From Clostridioides difficile (lineage in GTDB: Bacteria > Bacillota > Clostridia > Peptostreptococcales > Peptostreptococcaceae): a stretch of 64,000 nucleotides of DNA. Position numbers and translations under genes: made by a program. Location of the stretch: the NCBI GenBank assembly GCA_024919175.1, contig CP103804.1:2852001-2916000 (forward strand). Reading direction: 5' to 3'. Position 1 is the first letter of the stretch; each line of letters starts with the position of its first letter. Under the pieces are notes generated by a model that worked only from the letters and a program-made list of their open reading frames with translations, searched no databases and was not told where the DNA came from. Positions 36,516-46,271 of the stretch are shown piece after piece.

Positions 36516-36555
36516 TATATTTTTATAGTTACATACTTATAAGTCAATTAATAAA

Positions 36556-36630
36556 TAAAAAAATTGTCTTAAAAGAATACTTTTAAATTTAAAATTTATT
36601 TAAATCTAATTCTTTTAAGACAATTTTAAT
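36556..36630. terminator. Bidirectional terminator hairpin
   Basis: AAATTGTCTTAAAAGAAT and ATTCTTTTAAGACAATTT form an almost perfect stem of about 18 bases around a 30-base AT-rich loop, with A- and T-runs on the outside. It separates the convergent YdjM-like and VTT genes. Confidence 0.8.
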
Positions 36631-36641
36631 TTTTTGACAAG

Positions 36642-37262
36642 TTAAATTCTTTTATTATCTATATCATTATCATGTTTTTTATGATGAAAATCATAATTAT
36701 GATTTTCAAGGTTTTTATTAACTCTGTTTCCAATCTTCCATGATAAAAGTACTAATAGTATAAATGATGCTATCTTTAGTGGGCTTGTTATAAATCCTTC
36801 TATATCACTTGCCACATAACTTATTACTATAAACATTACAAATTTTCCTGCCAACATCGCTGGAACAAAATCTTTTATATCTTTTTTACAAAAAGCTGAT
36901 GCAACAGTAACTAAACATCCAGGCATAAATGGACAAGCATATGCTATAAATAGCAGTTTAAATCCCTGTTTGTCCATCCAACTTATTGCTCTTTCAGTTT
37001 TACTATTTCTCAACTTATTAAAGAGTTTACTATCAGTAAATCTACTTATTAATAAAAATAATGAGGTTGTCCCAAGCCCTGAACCAATCCATGATAACAA
37101 ACACCCAAGTAATAACCCTTGTATAGCAGCATTTGCTGTAACTATTGCCACAAGTGGTAAGGCTGGTATAAAGCTTTCTATAAATGCACTTAATAAACCA
37201 ATTATTGTGGCTAACACCCAATAGTTTTGAGTTAAATCAAGTAATTCTTGTATATACTGCAT
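36642..37262 (-). CDS. TVP38/TMEM64 family (VTT domain) membrane protein
   Basis: A 206-residue DedA-superfamily protein with five to six membrane segments. The VTT region shows FIPALPLVAIVTANAAIQG near residue 30, LLSWIGSGLGTTSLFLLISR near 60 and PFMPGCLVTVASAFCKKDIK near 115. Family members are lipid scramblases or flippases or transporter-like envelope proteins; the substrate is not visible. The C-terminus is a charged His/Lys/Asp-rich tail. It stands between two strong terminators, so it is its own unit. Confidence 0.88.
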   Translation of the reverse strand: MQYIQELLDLTQNYWVLATIIGLLSAFIESFIPALPLVAIVTANAAIQGLLLGCLLSWIGSGLGTTSLFLLISRFTDSKLFNKLRNSKTERAISWMDKQGFKLLFIAYACPFMPGCLVTVASAFCKKDIKDFVPAMLAGKFVMFIVISYVASDIEGFITSPLKIASFILLVLLSWKIGNRVNKNLENHNYDFHHKKHDNDIDNKRI

Positions 37263-37413
37263 ATTGCTTTTCCCCTTTTTTTAACTTTAACTATTATTAT
37301 ATACTCTATATAGCTATTACATACCAATTTCAAAAAAGGAATCTAATATTCAAAAGTAAATAATTTATGTAAATTTACAGTTAAGGTATATATATTTTAT
37401 TATATATTATAAC

Positions 37414-37458
37414 AAAAAAGTCTTAAAATATGAATCTATCATATTTTAAGACTTTTTC
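37414..37458. terminator. Bidirectional terminator
   Basis: AAAGTCTTAAAATATGA and TCATATTTTAAGACTTT pair around five bases, with A6 on one side and T5 on the other. It lies downstream of fdpF (minus) and upstream of the VTT gene. Confidence 0.85.
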
Positions 37459-37480
37459 TTTTTATCTGAATATATTTAAA

Positions 37481-40012
37481 TTATAGTATATCTGACTTCA
37501 TAATATCTTCAAATTCTCCTTTTTCAGATATTAATCTTATCAATTTAACAGTGCAACTTAAATCATTTATAAGTATAGCTCCTACCAATGAACCATCTTT
37601 CATAAATAATTTTTTATATACTCTTTTACCTTCATCTTTTGATGAAATTTCTTTATCAAAATCTTGTATATTACCAATACTAAATACTTTAACATTCATT
37701 GCATCTAATGAAACTGGATATACATCACTTTCAAATTTTAAACTATCCCCACTTGCATTTGCTCCTGCTATTTTTCCCATTTCTACTGAAGATGGCCATA
37801 TTGCTAGACTAGTATTTCCTACTTGCGCAACATCTCCACAAGCGTATATATCTTTAACAGTTGTCTGTAATGTATTATCTACAACAATACCTCTATCAAT
37901 TTTTACAGATGTATCTTGAACCATTTGAGTATTTGCTCTCACTCCAATTGAAAAGACTACCATATCACAGTCAACACTATTGCCATCTTTGAATATAACC
38001 TTTTGAGCCTTTCCATCGCCATCAATACCATCAACTGCCACACCTAATCTTACATCTATGTCTGTATCTCTTACACATTGCTCTAGTATTTTACTTCCTT
38101 CTTTATCAAGTTGTTTTGATAATATACCATCCATCGCTTCAATTACTACTACTTCTAAGCCTTTTAATTTAAATTCCCATGCTGCTTCAAGACCTAATAG
38201 TCCTCCACCAATTACTACAACTTTCTTAGACTTCTCTAATGATTCTTTTACATTATATAAGTCTTTTATATTTCTAAGTGTGAATACATTTTCTAAATCA
38301 TGACCTTTAATTGGTGGTATGAAGTTTCTGCTTCCTGTAGCTATTACAAGCTTATCAAATTTAATAGCACCATCATTTACTACAATAGTTTTATTTGCTT
38401 CATCTAATTTATCTACATTTGTTCCTAATATTACTACTATGTTATTTTCGTCATACCAAGCTTTATCTTCCATATAGAAATCAGAATTAAGTTCTTCATT
38501 TATACCATCAGAAAGTGCAGGTCTGTAGTAAGTTAACTCATCTTCATTAGAAATCATAGTTATCTTACAAGTCTTATTTCTTTTTCTTATAGCATCTGCT
38601 GCATAGAAGCCAGCTGCACCATTTCCTACTATAACAAAATATTCATCAGTATCTTTTCTAAAAGTAACCTCATCTTCTTCAACTTCTATAAATTGGTCCT
38701 CTTTGGCTCCACATACAGGGCATATACTAGGAGCACTATCTCCTTCAAACACTTCATTACAAATTACACATTTAAACTTTTTAGTTTTCTTTTTACTTCC
38801 AAAAGTAGAGTTTAACTTATCTAAGAATTTTCCTGTATAAGCATGTAATTTTTCAACTTCTTCCCCTGATGGTTTAAAGTTAACAGCAAATGGTTTCACT
38901 GTTGTCATTCTAAGCTGATTGATTCTCTCCATAGCATTTTCTATACCTTCTCCACTCCATCCATATGAACCAAATACTGATGCAACTTTTCCACCATGAA
39001 GAACTGGATTTAAAGATACTAATATATCCCATATAGGTTTTAATGCATCCCCTAATATTGTTGGTGTTCCAAATAATACACCTTGCGATACTGCTATTTT
39101 AGCTAGAATTTCTTCTTGTTTATTCTCTATTACATCAAATAAATTTACTTTATAATTGCTATTTTTTTCGATATATGATTTTATAGCTTCTGCCATGATT
39201 TTTGTATATCCATGTGCAGAAACATAACAAATTGTAACTTCTTTTTCTAATTTTACTTGTTCATTTACACTCCAATTATAATAAAGGTCTATAATTTTTC
39301 TAGGATTTTCAGTCAATACTGGTCCATGACCTGGGCACACTATGTCTATATCTAAATCTTTTATCTTTTCTATAGCAGTTACCATAGATGGCTTAAATGG
39401 TCCCATTATACAATCATAATAATATCTTAAGGCATCTAAGTAATCCTTTTCTTCATCTTCATTAAGAGTATTTACTATCTTGTCATTACTATAATGGCTT
39501 CCAAATGAATCACATGTTACAAGAGTTTTATCCTCTTTTATATATGTGTATATAGTATCTGGCCAATGAAGCATAGGTACAGAGAAGAATTCTAAAGTCT
39601 TATCACCTATTGATAGTGTATCTCCATCTGCAACTGCAATATATTCAAAATCTTTGTTTACGATTTCCTTTAGATACTTAATGGCAGTTTCTGAAGCTAC
39701 TACTTTTGCATTTTTTGCTAAATCTAAAAGCTTTTCAACACTACCTGCATGATCTGGTTCAGTATGACTTACCACAATATAGTCAATTTTTTCAAAATTT
39801 ATATTTAAATCATTTAATCTTTCAATATATTTGTCAAAATGTTTATCCTTAACTGTCTCAAATAAAACTGTTTTTTCTGTGCCTTTTAAGACATATGAAT
39901 TATAAGTTGTTCCATAAGGTGTATACATAATTATGTCAAATACTCTTAAATCCGGGTCAAGCGAACCTACCCAATATAAATTTTCTTTTATTTTTAGTGA
40001 TTTTAATGACAT
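37481..40012 (-). CDS. fdpF: Class-F flavodiiron protein: lactamase-flavodoxin-rubredoxin-NADH oxidoreductase fusion
   Basis: An 843-residue multi-domain oxygen reductase. Residues 1-250 form the diiron metallo-lactamase domain (VVSHTEPDHAGSVE near 80). Residues 255-400 are flavodoxin (YVSAHGYTKIMAEAI, FGSYGWSGEGIE). Residues about 412-450 are rubredoxin with paired cysteines (CVICNE, CPVCGAKED). Residues 460-843 are an NADH:rubredoxin reductase (VIVGNGAAGFYAADAI for FAD, VVVIGGGLLGLEAAWEF for NADH). The fusion lets NADH reduce O2 (or NO) to water in one polypeptide and is known from C. difficile as FdpF. It detoxifies oxygen in an anaerobe. The nearby sodA is a fitting neighbour. RBS AGGAGGAGCACGGT. 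Confidence 0.95.
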   Translation of the reverse strand: MSLKSLKIKENLYWVGSLDPDLRVFDIIMYTPYGTTYNSYVLKGTEKTVLFETVKDKHFDKYIERLNDLNINFEKIDYIVVSHTEPDHAGSVEKLLDLAKNAKVVASETAIKYLKEIVNKDFEYIAVADGDTLSIGDKTLEFFSVPMLHWPDTIYTYIKEDKTLVTCDSFGSHYSNDKIVNTLNEDEEKDYLDALRYYYDCIMGPFKPSMVTAIEKIKDLDIDIVCPGHGPVLTENPRKIIDLYYNWSVNEQVKLEKEVTICYVSAHGYTKIMAEAIKSYIEKNSNYKVNLFDVIENKQEEILAKIAVSQGVLFGTPTILGDALKPIWDILVSLNPVLHGGKVASVFGSYGWSGEGIENAMERINQLRMTTVKPFAVNFKPSGEEVEKLHAYTGKFLDKLNSTFGSKKKTKKFKCVICNEVFEGDSAPSICPVCGAKEDQFIEVEEDEVTFRKDTDEYFVIVGNGAAGFYAADAIRKRNKTCKITMISNEDELTYYRPALSDGINEELNSDFYMEDKAWYDENNIVVILGTNVDKLDEANKTIVVNDGAIKFDKLVIATGSRNFIPPIKGHDLENVFTLRNIKDLYNVKESLEKSKKVVVIGGGLLGLEAAWEFKLKGLEVVVIEAMDGILSKQLDKEGSKILEQCVRDTDIDVRLGVAVDGIDGDGKAQKVIFKDGNSVDCDMVVFSIGVRANTQMVQDTSVKIDRGIVVDNTLQTTVKDIYACGDVAQVGNTSLAIWPSSVEMGKIAGANASGDSLKFESDVYPVSLDAMNVKVFSIGNIQDFDKEISSKDEGKRVYKKLFMKDGSLVGAILINDLSCTVKLIRLISEKGEFEDIMKSDIL

Positions 40013-40119
40013 ACCGTGCTCCTCCTAAAATAATTATTTAACCTTTTTATACCCTGCTTGTTATATTTTAAACAAAATTTATTCAAAAAAGAATTTATTT
40101 TAAAAGCAACTTAAAACTT

Positions 40120-40737
40120 TTAATCTTCTTTTTCTACCTCTAATATAGTTCCTTTTTTAGAATCTACCTTTATGTCATATTCATTTTTATCTTTATCTAT
40201 TCTTATTTTATAAAAAGTAACATCTAAATCTTTATCTAAGCTCCATTCTTTTACTATTCCATCTTGTTCTTTTAGTGCAATTTCCATGGCTTTTTGAGGT
40301 GTTATTATATCATTTAAATCTAATTTTTCTTTTCTAGCTTTACCATTTAAATCTTCTGAATCCAATTTTTCAGTTTTATCTTGTAATACATCTTTTGTAT
40401 TAGCATCTATTTTCATCTTATACTCATTGTTATCATCTACACCTTCAACAGTATAAACATACTTATTTAAATCACTTTCAAGACTTAAATCTACTATATC
40501 AGCATCCTTATATTTGTCTTTAAATATATTTATTGCATCTGTATAAGGTACTTTAAAGTCTTGTTTTATCAAACTTTCATCAATTTTGCCATCTTTTAAA
40601 TCATTATTTGAAGCATTTGTTTCTTTTTTTGTATTGCCATTTTGAGGTGCTTGTCCTGAATTTGAATTTCCACTACATGCAGTTAATAAACCTGCAATAA
40701 GTATACTTGCTACTAATAGATATAATTTTTTACACAT
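40120..40737 (-). CDS. Lipoprotein with two PepSY-like domains
   Basis: A 205-residue lipoprotein. The lipobox is GLLTAC (Cys21), followed by a disordered Ser/Asn/Gly linker. Two PepSY-like repeats follow: the first begins near residue 62 (YTDAINIFKDKYKDADIVDL, then YVYTVEGVDDNNEYKMKIDA), the second near 145 (ITPQKAMEIALKEQDGIVKE, then YKIRIDKDKNEYDIKVDSKK). PepSY domains often inhibit or chaperone extracellular proteases. It is alone and well expressed by its RBS (AAGGAGGATTTTT). A partner protease is not adjacent. Confidence 0.85.
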   Translation of the reverse strand: MCKKLYLLVASILIAGLLTACSGNSNSGQAPQNGNTKKETNASNNDLKDGKIDESLIKQDFKVPYTDAINIFKDKYKDADIVDLSLESDLNKYVYTVEGVDDNNEYKMKIDANTKDVLQDKTEKLDSEDLNGKARKEKLDLNDIITPQKAMEIALKEQDGIVKEWSLDKDLDVTFYKIRIDKDKNEYDIKVDSKKGTILEVEKED

Positions 40738-40887
40738 AAAAATCCTCCTTAAATAATTAATTTATTCTATATTATGCCCTTTAAACCCTTTATTTACCCT
40801 TTTATATTTCAGATACTTCTTACTTTATTTTAACAATTTCAAGGCTTTAAAATCTATACTTATAAATATAAAAATTTATTTTAATTA

Positions 40888-40920
40888 TAAAAGGGATGCT
40901 ATTTAAAGCATCCCTTTTAT
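40888..40920. terminator. Bidirectional terminator
   Basis: AAAAGGGATGCT and AGCATCCCTTTT form a perfect stem around a six-base loop just past the end of the mscS-type gene. Confidence 0.85.
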
Positions 40921-40932
40921 ATAACTAAAAAA

Positions 40933-41817
40933 TTAAATCTTATTTAGTTCTCTAACTGTTAAATCCATTTTAGGGTAAGGTATTGTAATACCTTCCTCAT
41001 CAAATCTAACTTTAACCTCTTCTAATAAATCAAGGTAAATCGTCCAATAATCTTCTGTCTTACACCAAGCCCTAATTGCAAATTTAATGGCATTATCTCC
41101 ATGTTCTACTATTCCTATAAATGGTTCTGGTTCATTTATTATTAATTTATGTTTGTTTACAATTTCTTTTAAGACTCTTCTAACATGTAATATATCATCT
41201 TCATATCCTACACTAAAAACTAAATCAACCCTTCTAGTATTTTTTGCAGAATAATTTATCAGACTATCATTTGATACAGAACCATTAGGTATAAGTATCT
41301 GCTTATTATCTGGAGTAGCTAATTGAGTATAAAAAAGTCCTATTTGCTCAACTGTTCCTCCATGACCTGCCGCTTCTATGTAATCTCCTACTTTAAAAGG
41401 TCTAATCAAAAGTATAATAAATCCCCCTGCAAAATTTGATAAACTACCTTGCAGTGCCAAACCTATCGCTACCCCTGCTGAAGCTATTACAGCAGCAAAA
41501 CTAGATAAACTCATACCCCAGTATTCAAGAACAACTATTATAACAGCAGCTTTAAGCACACTTAAAAGAAGAGATTTCAAAAACCTTCTTAATGTTAAAT
41601 CGACATCTCTTTTGCCAAGTACTGTCATGACATGGTTTACAATCTTTTTTATTATTTTAAATCCAATGGTAAGTATAAGTAGACCTATTATAAGTTTTAC
41701 TCCACTTGTAGTTGCCCATTCCAAAAGGCTTTCCATCAAACCTCCCATATCCATTTTATTAATATCTAGATTATTTAAATCTAACTTGCTTATATCATCT
41801 ATTTTTGTTGTATCCAT
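40933..41817 (-). CDS. mscS: Small-conductance mechanosensitive channel, MscS family
   Basis: A 294-residue MscS channel. Membrane helices occupy about 35-165, with the pore-lining TM3 FAAVIASAGVAIGLALQGSL near residue 110 and FAGGFIILLIRPFKVGDYIE leading into the cytosolic beta domain. GLFYTQLATPDNKQILIPNG and the C-terminal KVRFDEEGITIPYPKMDLT are typical. It releases solutes upon osmotic downshift. The N-terminus is a short polar stretch with many Asp/Leu/Asn residues. Monocistronic; RBS AAGGAG. Confidence 0.92.
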   Translation of the reverse strand: MDTTKIDDISKLDLNNLDINKMDMGGLMESLLEWATTSGVKLIIGLLILTIGFKIIKKIVNHVMTVLGKRDVDLTLRRFLKSLLLSVLKAAVIIVVLEYWGMSLSSFAAVIASAGVAIGLALQGSLSNFAGGFIILLIRPFKVGDYIEAAGHGGTVEQIGLFYTQLATPDNKQILIPNGSVSNDSLINYSAKNTRRVDLVFSVGYEDDILHVRRVLKEIVNKHKLIINEPEPFIGIVEHGDNAIKFAIRAWCKTEDYWTIYLDLLEEVKVRFDEEGITIPYPKMDLTVRELNKI

Positions 41818-42001
41818 AGAAAAAACTCCTTACTTTATATTTTAGAACCAATATTATAGTTTAAAGTTCTTATTTTTCTATTTAATATGATACAATATCA
41901 TTTAATCATAGTAAACAAGATTTATATTCCAGTTAACTCTTTTTTCTAAATACAAACCTTGTATTATTTATAAAATTTTATGCTAAGTCACTATGAAAAT
42001 G

Positions 42002-43252
42002 CTATTGAGTTTTAAAATCATCATTTTTTACTCCAATATGAGATGCTATTATAGTTATAATGCTTAATATTATAAATACAATAAATCCCTTTTTGTATCC
42101 ATCAACTGTATTGTTGAAATTTATTTGTAAAGATACAGCTATGATTAAATTAATAATACCACTTCCTATAAATTCAAAGGTATTAATAACACTAGTTGCT
42201 AATCCAGAATAAATCTCTTTATTCTTATACTTGGCATCATTAAATACTTGCAGATGTGACATGACTATGCATCCCATTATAAAAAATGATACTGGTAAAA
42301 ACATTATTGGTGGTTTTACTTTGAAAACAATTACAATTATTATCCATATAAATAAATCTATAATTGCACCATATTTTATTATATTAAACTTGCTAGACTT
42401 TATTTTTGCAAACACAAAATCCATAATTATTGAACCAAATATAAATCCATATGTAAAAAATGATACTATAAATGCAGAAAAACTCTTACTAACTCCATAA
42501 ACATCCATTATGTATCTTACTCCCCAAAGACTTGTAAATGCACTTGTTAATCCTACAAAAGAAAACATTATTATTGAATTATACCATGTTGACTTATTGA
42601 CTATAACATACTTAATCCCTTCAATAATACTAATTTTTTCTGATTCTTCATAAACATCAACATTTACATTAAATCCATATTCTCTTGGTGTATCTCTAAC
42701 AATAATATACATACAACAACCAATTAAAACACCTATTATACCTATTAATAAAAATGAATTTCTCCAACCAATAAATTCAGATAAGAATACTAGTGGAAAA
42801 GTAGCAAGAACACCTCCTACATTCCCAACAAATGAGAACTTAGCTGTTGCAGAAGCAAACTCTGATTTATCAAACCATCTACCTTGAATTTTTAAGATAC
42901 AAAGTAGTATTACTGATGTCCCTGCACCTACAACTATACGAGAAACATATGCCAATTCTATATTTTGTATTAATCCAAATAGTATAGAACCTACACTCGC
43001 TGTTATTATTCCAATACTACTAATCTTTCTTGCTCCATATTTATCAATTAATATGCCTGCTGGTATTTGCATAAGTGCATATGAGTAAAGGCAAAATGAT
43101 GCTATATTTGATATTTGTATAGAATTAAATCCCAACTCTTTTGCTAAATTATCTGAAACAACAGCAGTTGACATCCTTAAAAATAAGACTAAAATAAATG
43201 AAAATGTAATTATACCCCAAACACTCCATTTAGCCTTTGTATAACTTTTCAT
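42002..43252 (-). CDS. Major facilitator superfamily transporter
   Basis: A 416-residue 12-helix MFS protein. The A-like loop motif is LIDKYGARKISS near residue 70 and the family N-terminus reads FILVLFLRMSTAVVSDNLAK, similar to hexuronate and nitrate-type or NarK-like members. A basic loop with Asp-Thr-Pro-Arg (RDTPREYGF) follows helix 6. The substrate is not clear. It stands alone. RBS TTGAGGGAGAAAAT. I see no regulator next to it. Confidence 0.85.
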   Translation of the reverse strand: MKSYTKAKWSVWGIITFSFILVLFLRMSTAVVSDNLAKELGFNSIQISNIASFCLYSYALMQIPAGILIDKYGARKISSIGIITASVGSILFGLIQNIELAYVSRIVVGAGTSVILLCILKIQGRWFDKSEFASATAKFSFVGNVGGVLATFPLVFLSEFIGWRNSFLLIGIIGVLIGCCMYIIVRDTPREYGFNVNVDVYEESEKISIIEGIKYVIVNKSTWYNSIIMFSFVGLTSAFTSLWGVRYIMDVYGVSKSFSAFIVSFFTYGFIFGSIIMDFVFAKIKSSKFNIIKYGAIIDLFIWIIIVIVFKVKPPIMFLPVSFFIMGCIVMSHLQVFNDAKYKNKEIYSGLATSVINTFEFIGSGIINLIIAVSLQINFNNTVDGYKKGFIVFIILSIITIIASHIGVKNDDFKTQ

Positions 43253-43466
43253 ATTTTCTCCCTCAAATCTATGTAATTTTAACTTTTATTGCTCTATTTT
43301 TAGACTTTCTGTTTGCAATATTCCATTATAATAAATTTGTAATTATTTATCAAAATTTTTAACATACTTTTCTATTATACAATATACATACACATTTAAC
43401 CATATATAAGAATTTATTCCTGTTTACATAATACTTAATTAATTACTTCTTAAAGTAAACAAGAGC

Positions 43467-43501
43467 CACCTTTTAGGGTAACTCTAAAAGATGGCTCTTT
43501 A
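43467..43501. terminator. Terminator of the YtrA-type ABC operon
   Basis: AGAGCCACCTTTTAG and CTAAAAGATGGCTCT are long arms with one mismatch, just past the permease stop at 43511. The plus strand reads TTTATAAAA after it, the minus strand TGTTTACT. Confidence 0.7.
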
Positions 43502-43510
43502 TAAAAATAT

Positions 43511-44275
43511 CTATTCTAAATTTAAATTTCTATCTAGTATATATTTTGTAGCAATAAATAATATTACTAAAAGTACAATACTACCAAGTATAGCAAGCGT
43601 AAAATGAGAGCTTTGATATAAATGATAAATCATATTAGTATTTTCCTCTGGTAAAAATCTTCCAATTGTATTACCAACAGTTGATATTATCATATTTATA
43701 ACTATAAAAGAAACAAATGCAGATACGTTTCTATGTTTATTAAATCTTGGTAATTGACCCATTGAAATTGCTGTGTATAGTAATAAAATAAATGAAGTAT
43801 ATGAAATAAGCATTGTTAATAATAACAAGAAAATATCTAAAAAGTTTTCAAACCCCAATTTAAAAACATTATTAAAAAATTCTAAAATCTCAGCAAATTC
43901 AATTCCAGAAGCACTAAAAAACATTAGTACTGAAAATGTAACTACTGCAACTATAAAACTAAGTACCGCATATATAAGTGCTGTTATACATTTGGATAAT
44001 ATAAGCGAACTAGTACTAACAGGAAGAGTAAACATTAAATAACCTTCATCTCCCAAAAGATTTTTTCTAAACCTTTGAATTGTAACTACAATAGTTAAAA
44101 CACCTAGTGCCATAAAAAGACTTGTAAGTACAAGTATTCCTATTCCTTGTACTTGGAATATATCAATCTTCATAAATATTCCGTTTAATATAGCCACTAC
44201 TATTATAGCTATATATAATGGTATAAATGTTCTTCCACTTGCCTTTAACTCATACTTTAATAGTTTTCCTAACAT
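43511..44275 (-). CDS. ABC-2 type permease
   Basis: A 254-residue permease with six membrane helices, beginning MLGKLLKYELKASGRTFIPL, typical of small ABC-2 permeases partnered with YtrA-type regulators. YLMFTLPVSTSSLILSKCIT near residue 80 is the conserved cytosolic loop. It overlaps the ATPase gene by seven bases. The substrate is unknown; relatives affect cell-wall antibiotic or lipid resistance. Confidence 0.87.
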   Translation of the reverse strand: MLGKLLKYELKASGRTFIPLYIAIIVVAILNGIFMKIDIFQVQGIGILVLTSLFMALGVLTIVVTIQRFRKNLLGDEGYLMFTLPVSTSSLILSKCITALIYAVLSFIVAVVTFSVLMFFSASGIEFAEILEFFNNVFKLGFENFLDIFLLLLTMLISYTSFILLLYTAISMGQLPRFNKHRNVSAFVSFIVINMIISTVGNTIGRFLPEENTNMIYHLYQSSHFTLAILGSIVLLVILFIATKYILDRNLNLE

Positions 44276-44994
44276 TTGAATTCCTCCCTAAATAATGCAT
44301 CTATAGATTTACCTTTTTCCTCTCTTATTGCTTCAACATCTCCCTGTAGTACTATCTCACCTTTAGATATAAATATTACTTCATCACATATATTCTCTAT
44401 CTCACTTATTAAATGAGTTGCAATCAACAAAGTACTATCTTCAGAATAATTTTTTAGTATAGTCTTAAGTATATATGACCTTGCAGCTGGGTCAACACCT
44501 CCAATAGGCTCATCTAAAATATATATATTTGCCTTTCTTGACATAACTAGAATAAGCTGTACTTTTTCTTTAGTTCCTTTAGACATTGTTTTTAATTTTT
44601 CATTTACATCAATATCTAAACTCTTAATCATTTCATTTGCTCTTCTAACATCAAAGTCACTATAAAAATCATAGAAAAATTTAAGTAAGTCTGATACCTT
44701 CATCCAGTCATTTAAATAAGTTCTTTCTGGTAAGTATGATATTATTTTTTTTGTTTCTATAGATGGCTTCATTCCATTTATCATGATTTCACCATCATCA
44801 GGTTGTAACAATCCATTCATCAACTTAATCATTGTACTTTTACCACTTCCATTAGGTCCTAATAATCCAACTATCTTTCCTTTTGGTATATTTAATTCAA
44901 TATTTTTTAAGACTTTTTTAGTACCATAGCTTTTATTTACACCTTTAAATTCAACTATTTCATTTTGAGAAACATCATTTATATTTTTATCCAT
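44269..44994 (-). CDS. ABC transporter ATP-binding protein
   Basis: A 241-residue ATPase. Walker A GPNGSGKST near residue 46, signature MSKGTKEKVQLI near 135 (degenerate LSGGQ, usual in this exporter group), Walker B IYILDEPIGGVDP near 155 and the switch His in LIATHLI. Middle gene of gntR-ATPase-permease; the ATG lies one base after the regulator's stop. Confidence 0.9.
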   Translation of the reverse strand: MDKNINDVSQNEIVEFKGVNKSYGTKKVLKNIELNIPKGKIVGLLGPNGSGKSTMIKLMNGLLQPDDGEIMINGMKPSIETKKIISYLPERTYLNDWMKVSDLLKFFYDFYSDFDVRRANEMIKSLDIDVNEKLKTMSKGTKEKVQLILVMSRKANIYILDEPIGGVDPAARSYILKTILKNYSEDSTLLIATHLISEIENICDEVIFISKGEIVLQGDVEAIREEKGKSIDALFREEFKC

Positions 44995-44995
44995 T

Positions 44996-45364
44996 TTATA
45001 ATTCTCCTTTCAAATTTTCTGTTATAAGTTTTAGCATTTCATCTTCATCATACCCAAGTTTTACTAAAGTCTCTTTTAATGTATTTATTTCAACATTAGC
45101 TATTTCCTCTTTCATAGCTTTTATTTTTTTTTCATCATCTGTTACAAATCTTCCCTTTGTTCTTTGGCTATAAACTAACCCTTGTCTTTCCAGTTCTGTT
45201 AAAGCTTTTTGCATTGTATTTGGATTAACTTCAGCATCTTCTGCAAGTGCTCTTACTGTTTCTAATTTAGAACCTATTTTTATCTCTCCTGAAACTATTT
45301 TTAGCTTTAGATGTTCTACTAATTGTATATATATAGGTTTGTTATTATCAAGTTCCCATTCCAT
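44996..45364 (-). CDS. GntR-family regulator, YtrA subfamily
   Basis: A 122-residue repressor-like protein: a GntR winged helix at about 10-75 (VEHLKLKIVSGEIKIGSKLE, then VNPNTMQKALTELERQGLVY) and only a short helical dimerization tail, which defines the YtrA subfamily. It leads the operon of an ABC-2 exporter and has a clear inverted-repeat site just upstream, so it is expected to repress its own operon until a cell-envelope ligand or stress appears. Confidence 0.92.
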   Translation of the reverse strand: MEWELDNNKPIYIQLVEHLKLKIVSGEIKIGSKLETVRALAEDAEVNPNTMQKALTELERQGLVYSQRTKGRFVTDDEKKIKAMKEEIANVEINTLKETLVKLGYDEDEMLKLITENLKGEL

Positions 45365-45380
45365 ACTTATTCCTCCTCGC

Positions 45381-45416
45381 TATATTATTGTATTAATAAC
45401 TTAATACAATAATATA
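45381..45416 (-). promoter_or_regulatory. Operator palindrome for the YtrA-type regulator
   Basis: TATATTATTGTATTAA and its exact reverse complement are separated by TAAC. The 16-base perfect arms lie 16 bases upstream of the gntR start. The core GTATTAA/TTAATAC recalls the sites at 59658 and 59732. The rest of 45417-45748 is AT-rich with nothing recognisable. Confidence 0.75.
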
Positions 45417-45748
45417 ATAATACAGCTCATATGTCAACTATTTTTAGATAAAATTATAAACATAATTATAAGCCTCTGTGAAGCTCTTCATTTAAGCATA
45501 CTTTTTATAAAAAATAACATCATAAAATCTATTATTAGATATTAAAATTTTCGTTTCTGAATATGTATAATGCCAGAAATTTACTTAAGCTCTATATTTT
45601 TGATATTTCATTAAGTATTTTTTTCTCTTGTCTTGTTTGGAGATATTTGTTCAAGACTGCCAAATTTTATATGAATCTATAAGAATATATGAAGTGAAAA
45701 AACAGAATTTTCTTTTTAATTAGTTGACAGCCTTTATTAGAATTATCT

Positions 45749-46210
45749 TTATATGCTATTACTTTTTATTCTTTTAGCAAATTTTTCCTTAGCCAAGTTG
45801 TATGACTCTTGTATTATTATTTTTAATTCCTCAAATGTTTTTTCTGAAGGATTTAAGACACATACCCATGTCATCCATGCGTAAACAGGATGTGGCATAA
45901 TTATATCCATTTTTGTAAAATCAAAATCCATGTTTACAATCTGCCCAGCACTTGGACGTTTTGGAATATAATCAAACATGTTAATAAAAGTTTCCTTCTT
46001 TAATTTTACATTCACACGATAAACATTAGTTCGATTAAGTGATGAGCTTTTGTCATTTATACCATCTTTTTCTTTAATAGTAAGAACATATACTCCTTTC
46101 TTTAGAACACCATTAGGATTGTAGAATATACCTCTTTCTCCCCAATTGTCAGTTAAAACAACATCATCTAAATTTGATACACAGTAATTGAATATATCCT
46201 CAGCTTTCAT
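45749..46210 (-). CDS. DUF6194 family protein
   Basis: A 153-residue soluble protein resembling the DUF6194 family: LTDNWGERGIFYNPNG near residue 18, RTNVYRVNVKLKKETF near 60 and HPVYAWMTWVCVLNPSE near 105. The fold resembles the MmcQ/YjbR-like DNA-binding or DUF1801-like group, but no function is known. It is divergent from a WYL-domain regulator and shares a palindromic control site, so it is the likely target of that regulator. Confidence 0.78.
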   Translation of the reverse strand: MKAEDIFNYCVSNLDDVVLTDNWGERGIFYNPNGVLKKGVYVLTIKEKDGINDKSSSLNRTNVYRVNVKLKKETFINMFDYIPKRPSAGQIVNMDFDFTKMDIIMPHPVYAWMTWVCVLNPSEKTFEELKIIIQESYNLAKEKFAKRIKSNSI

Positions 46211-46271
46211 ATTAAATATCTTATCCTTTCTATAATATTTATATTGCTTTCAACATGATAATATCCTATCA

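Noticed and set aside
37551..38303. Plus-strand ORFs of 122 and 81 residues
   Set aside because: Shadows of the NADH reductase domain of FdpF.
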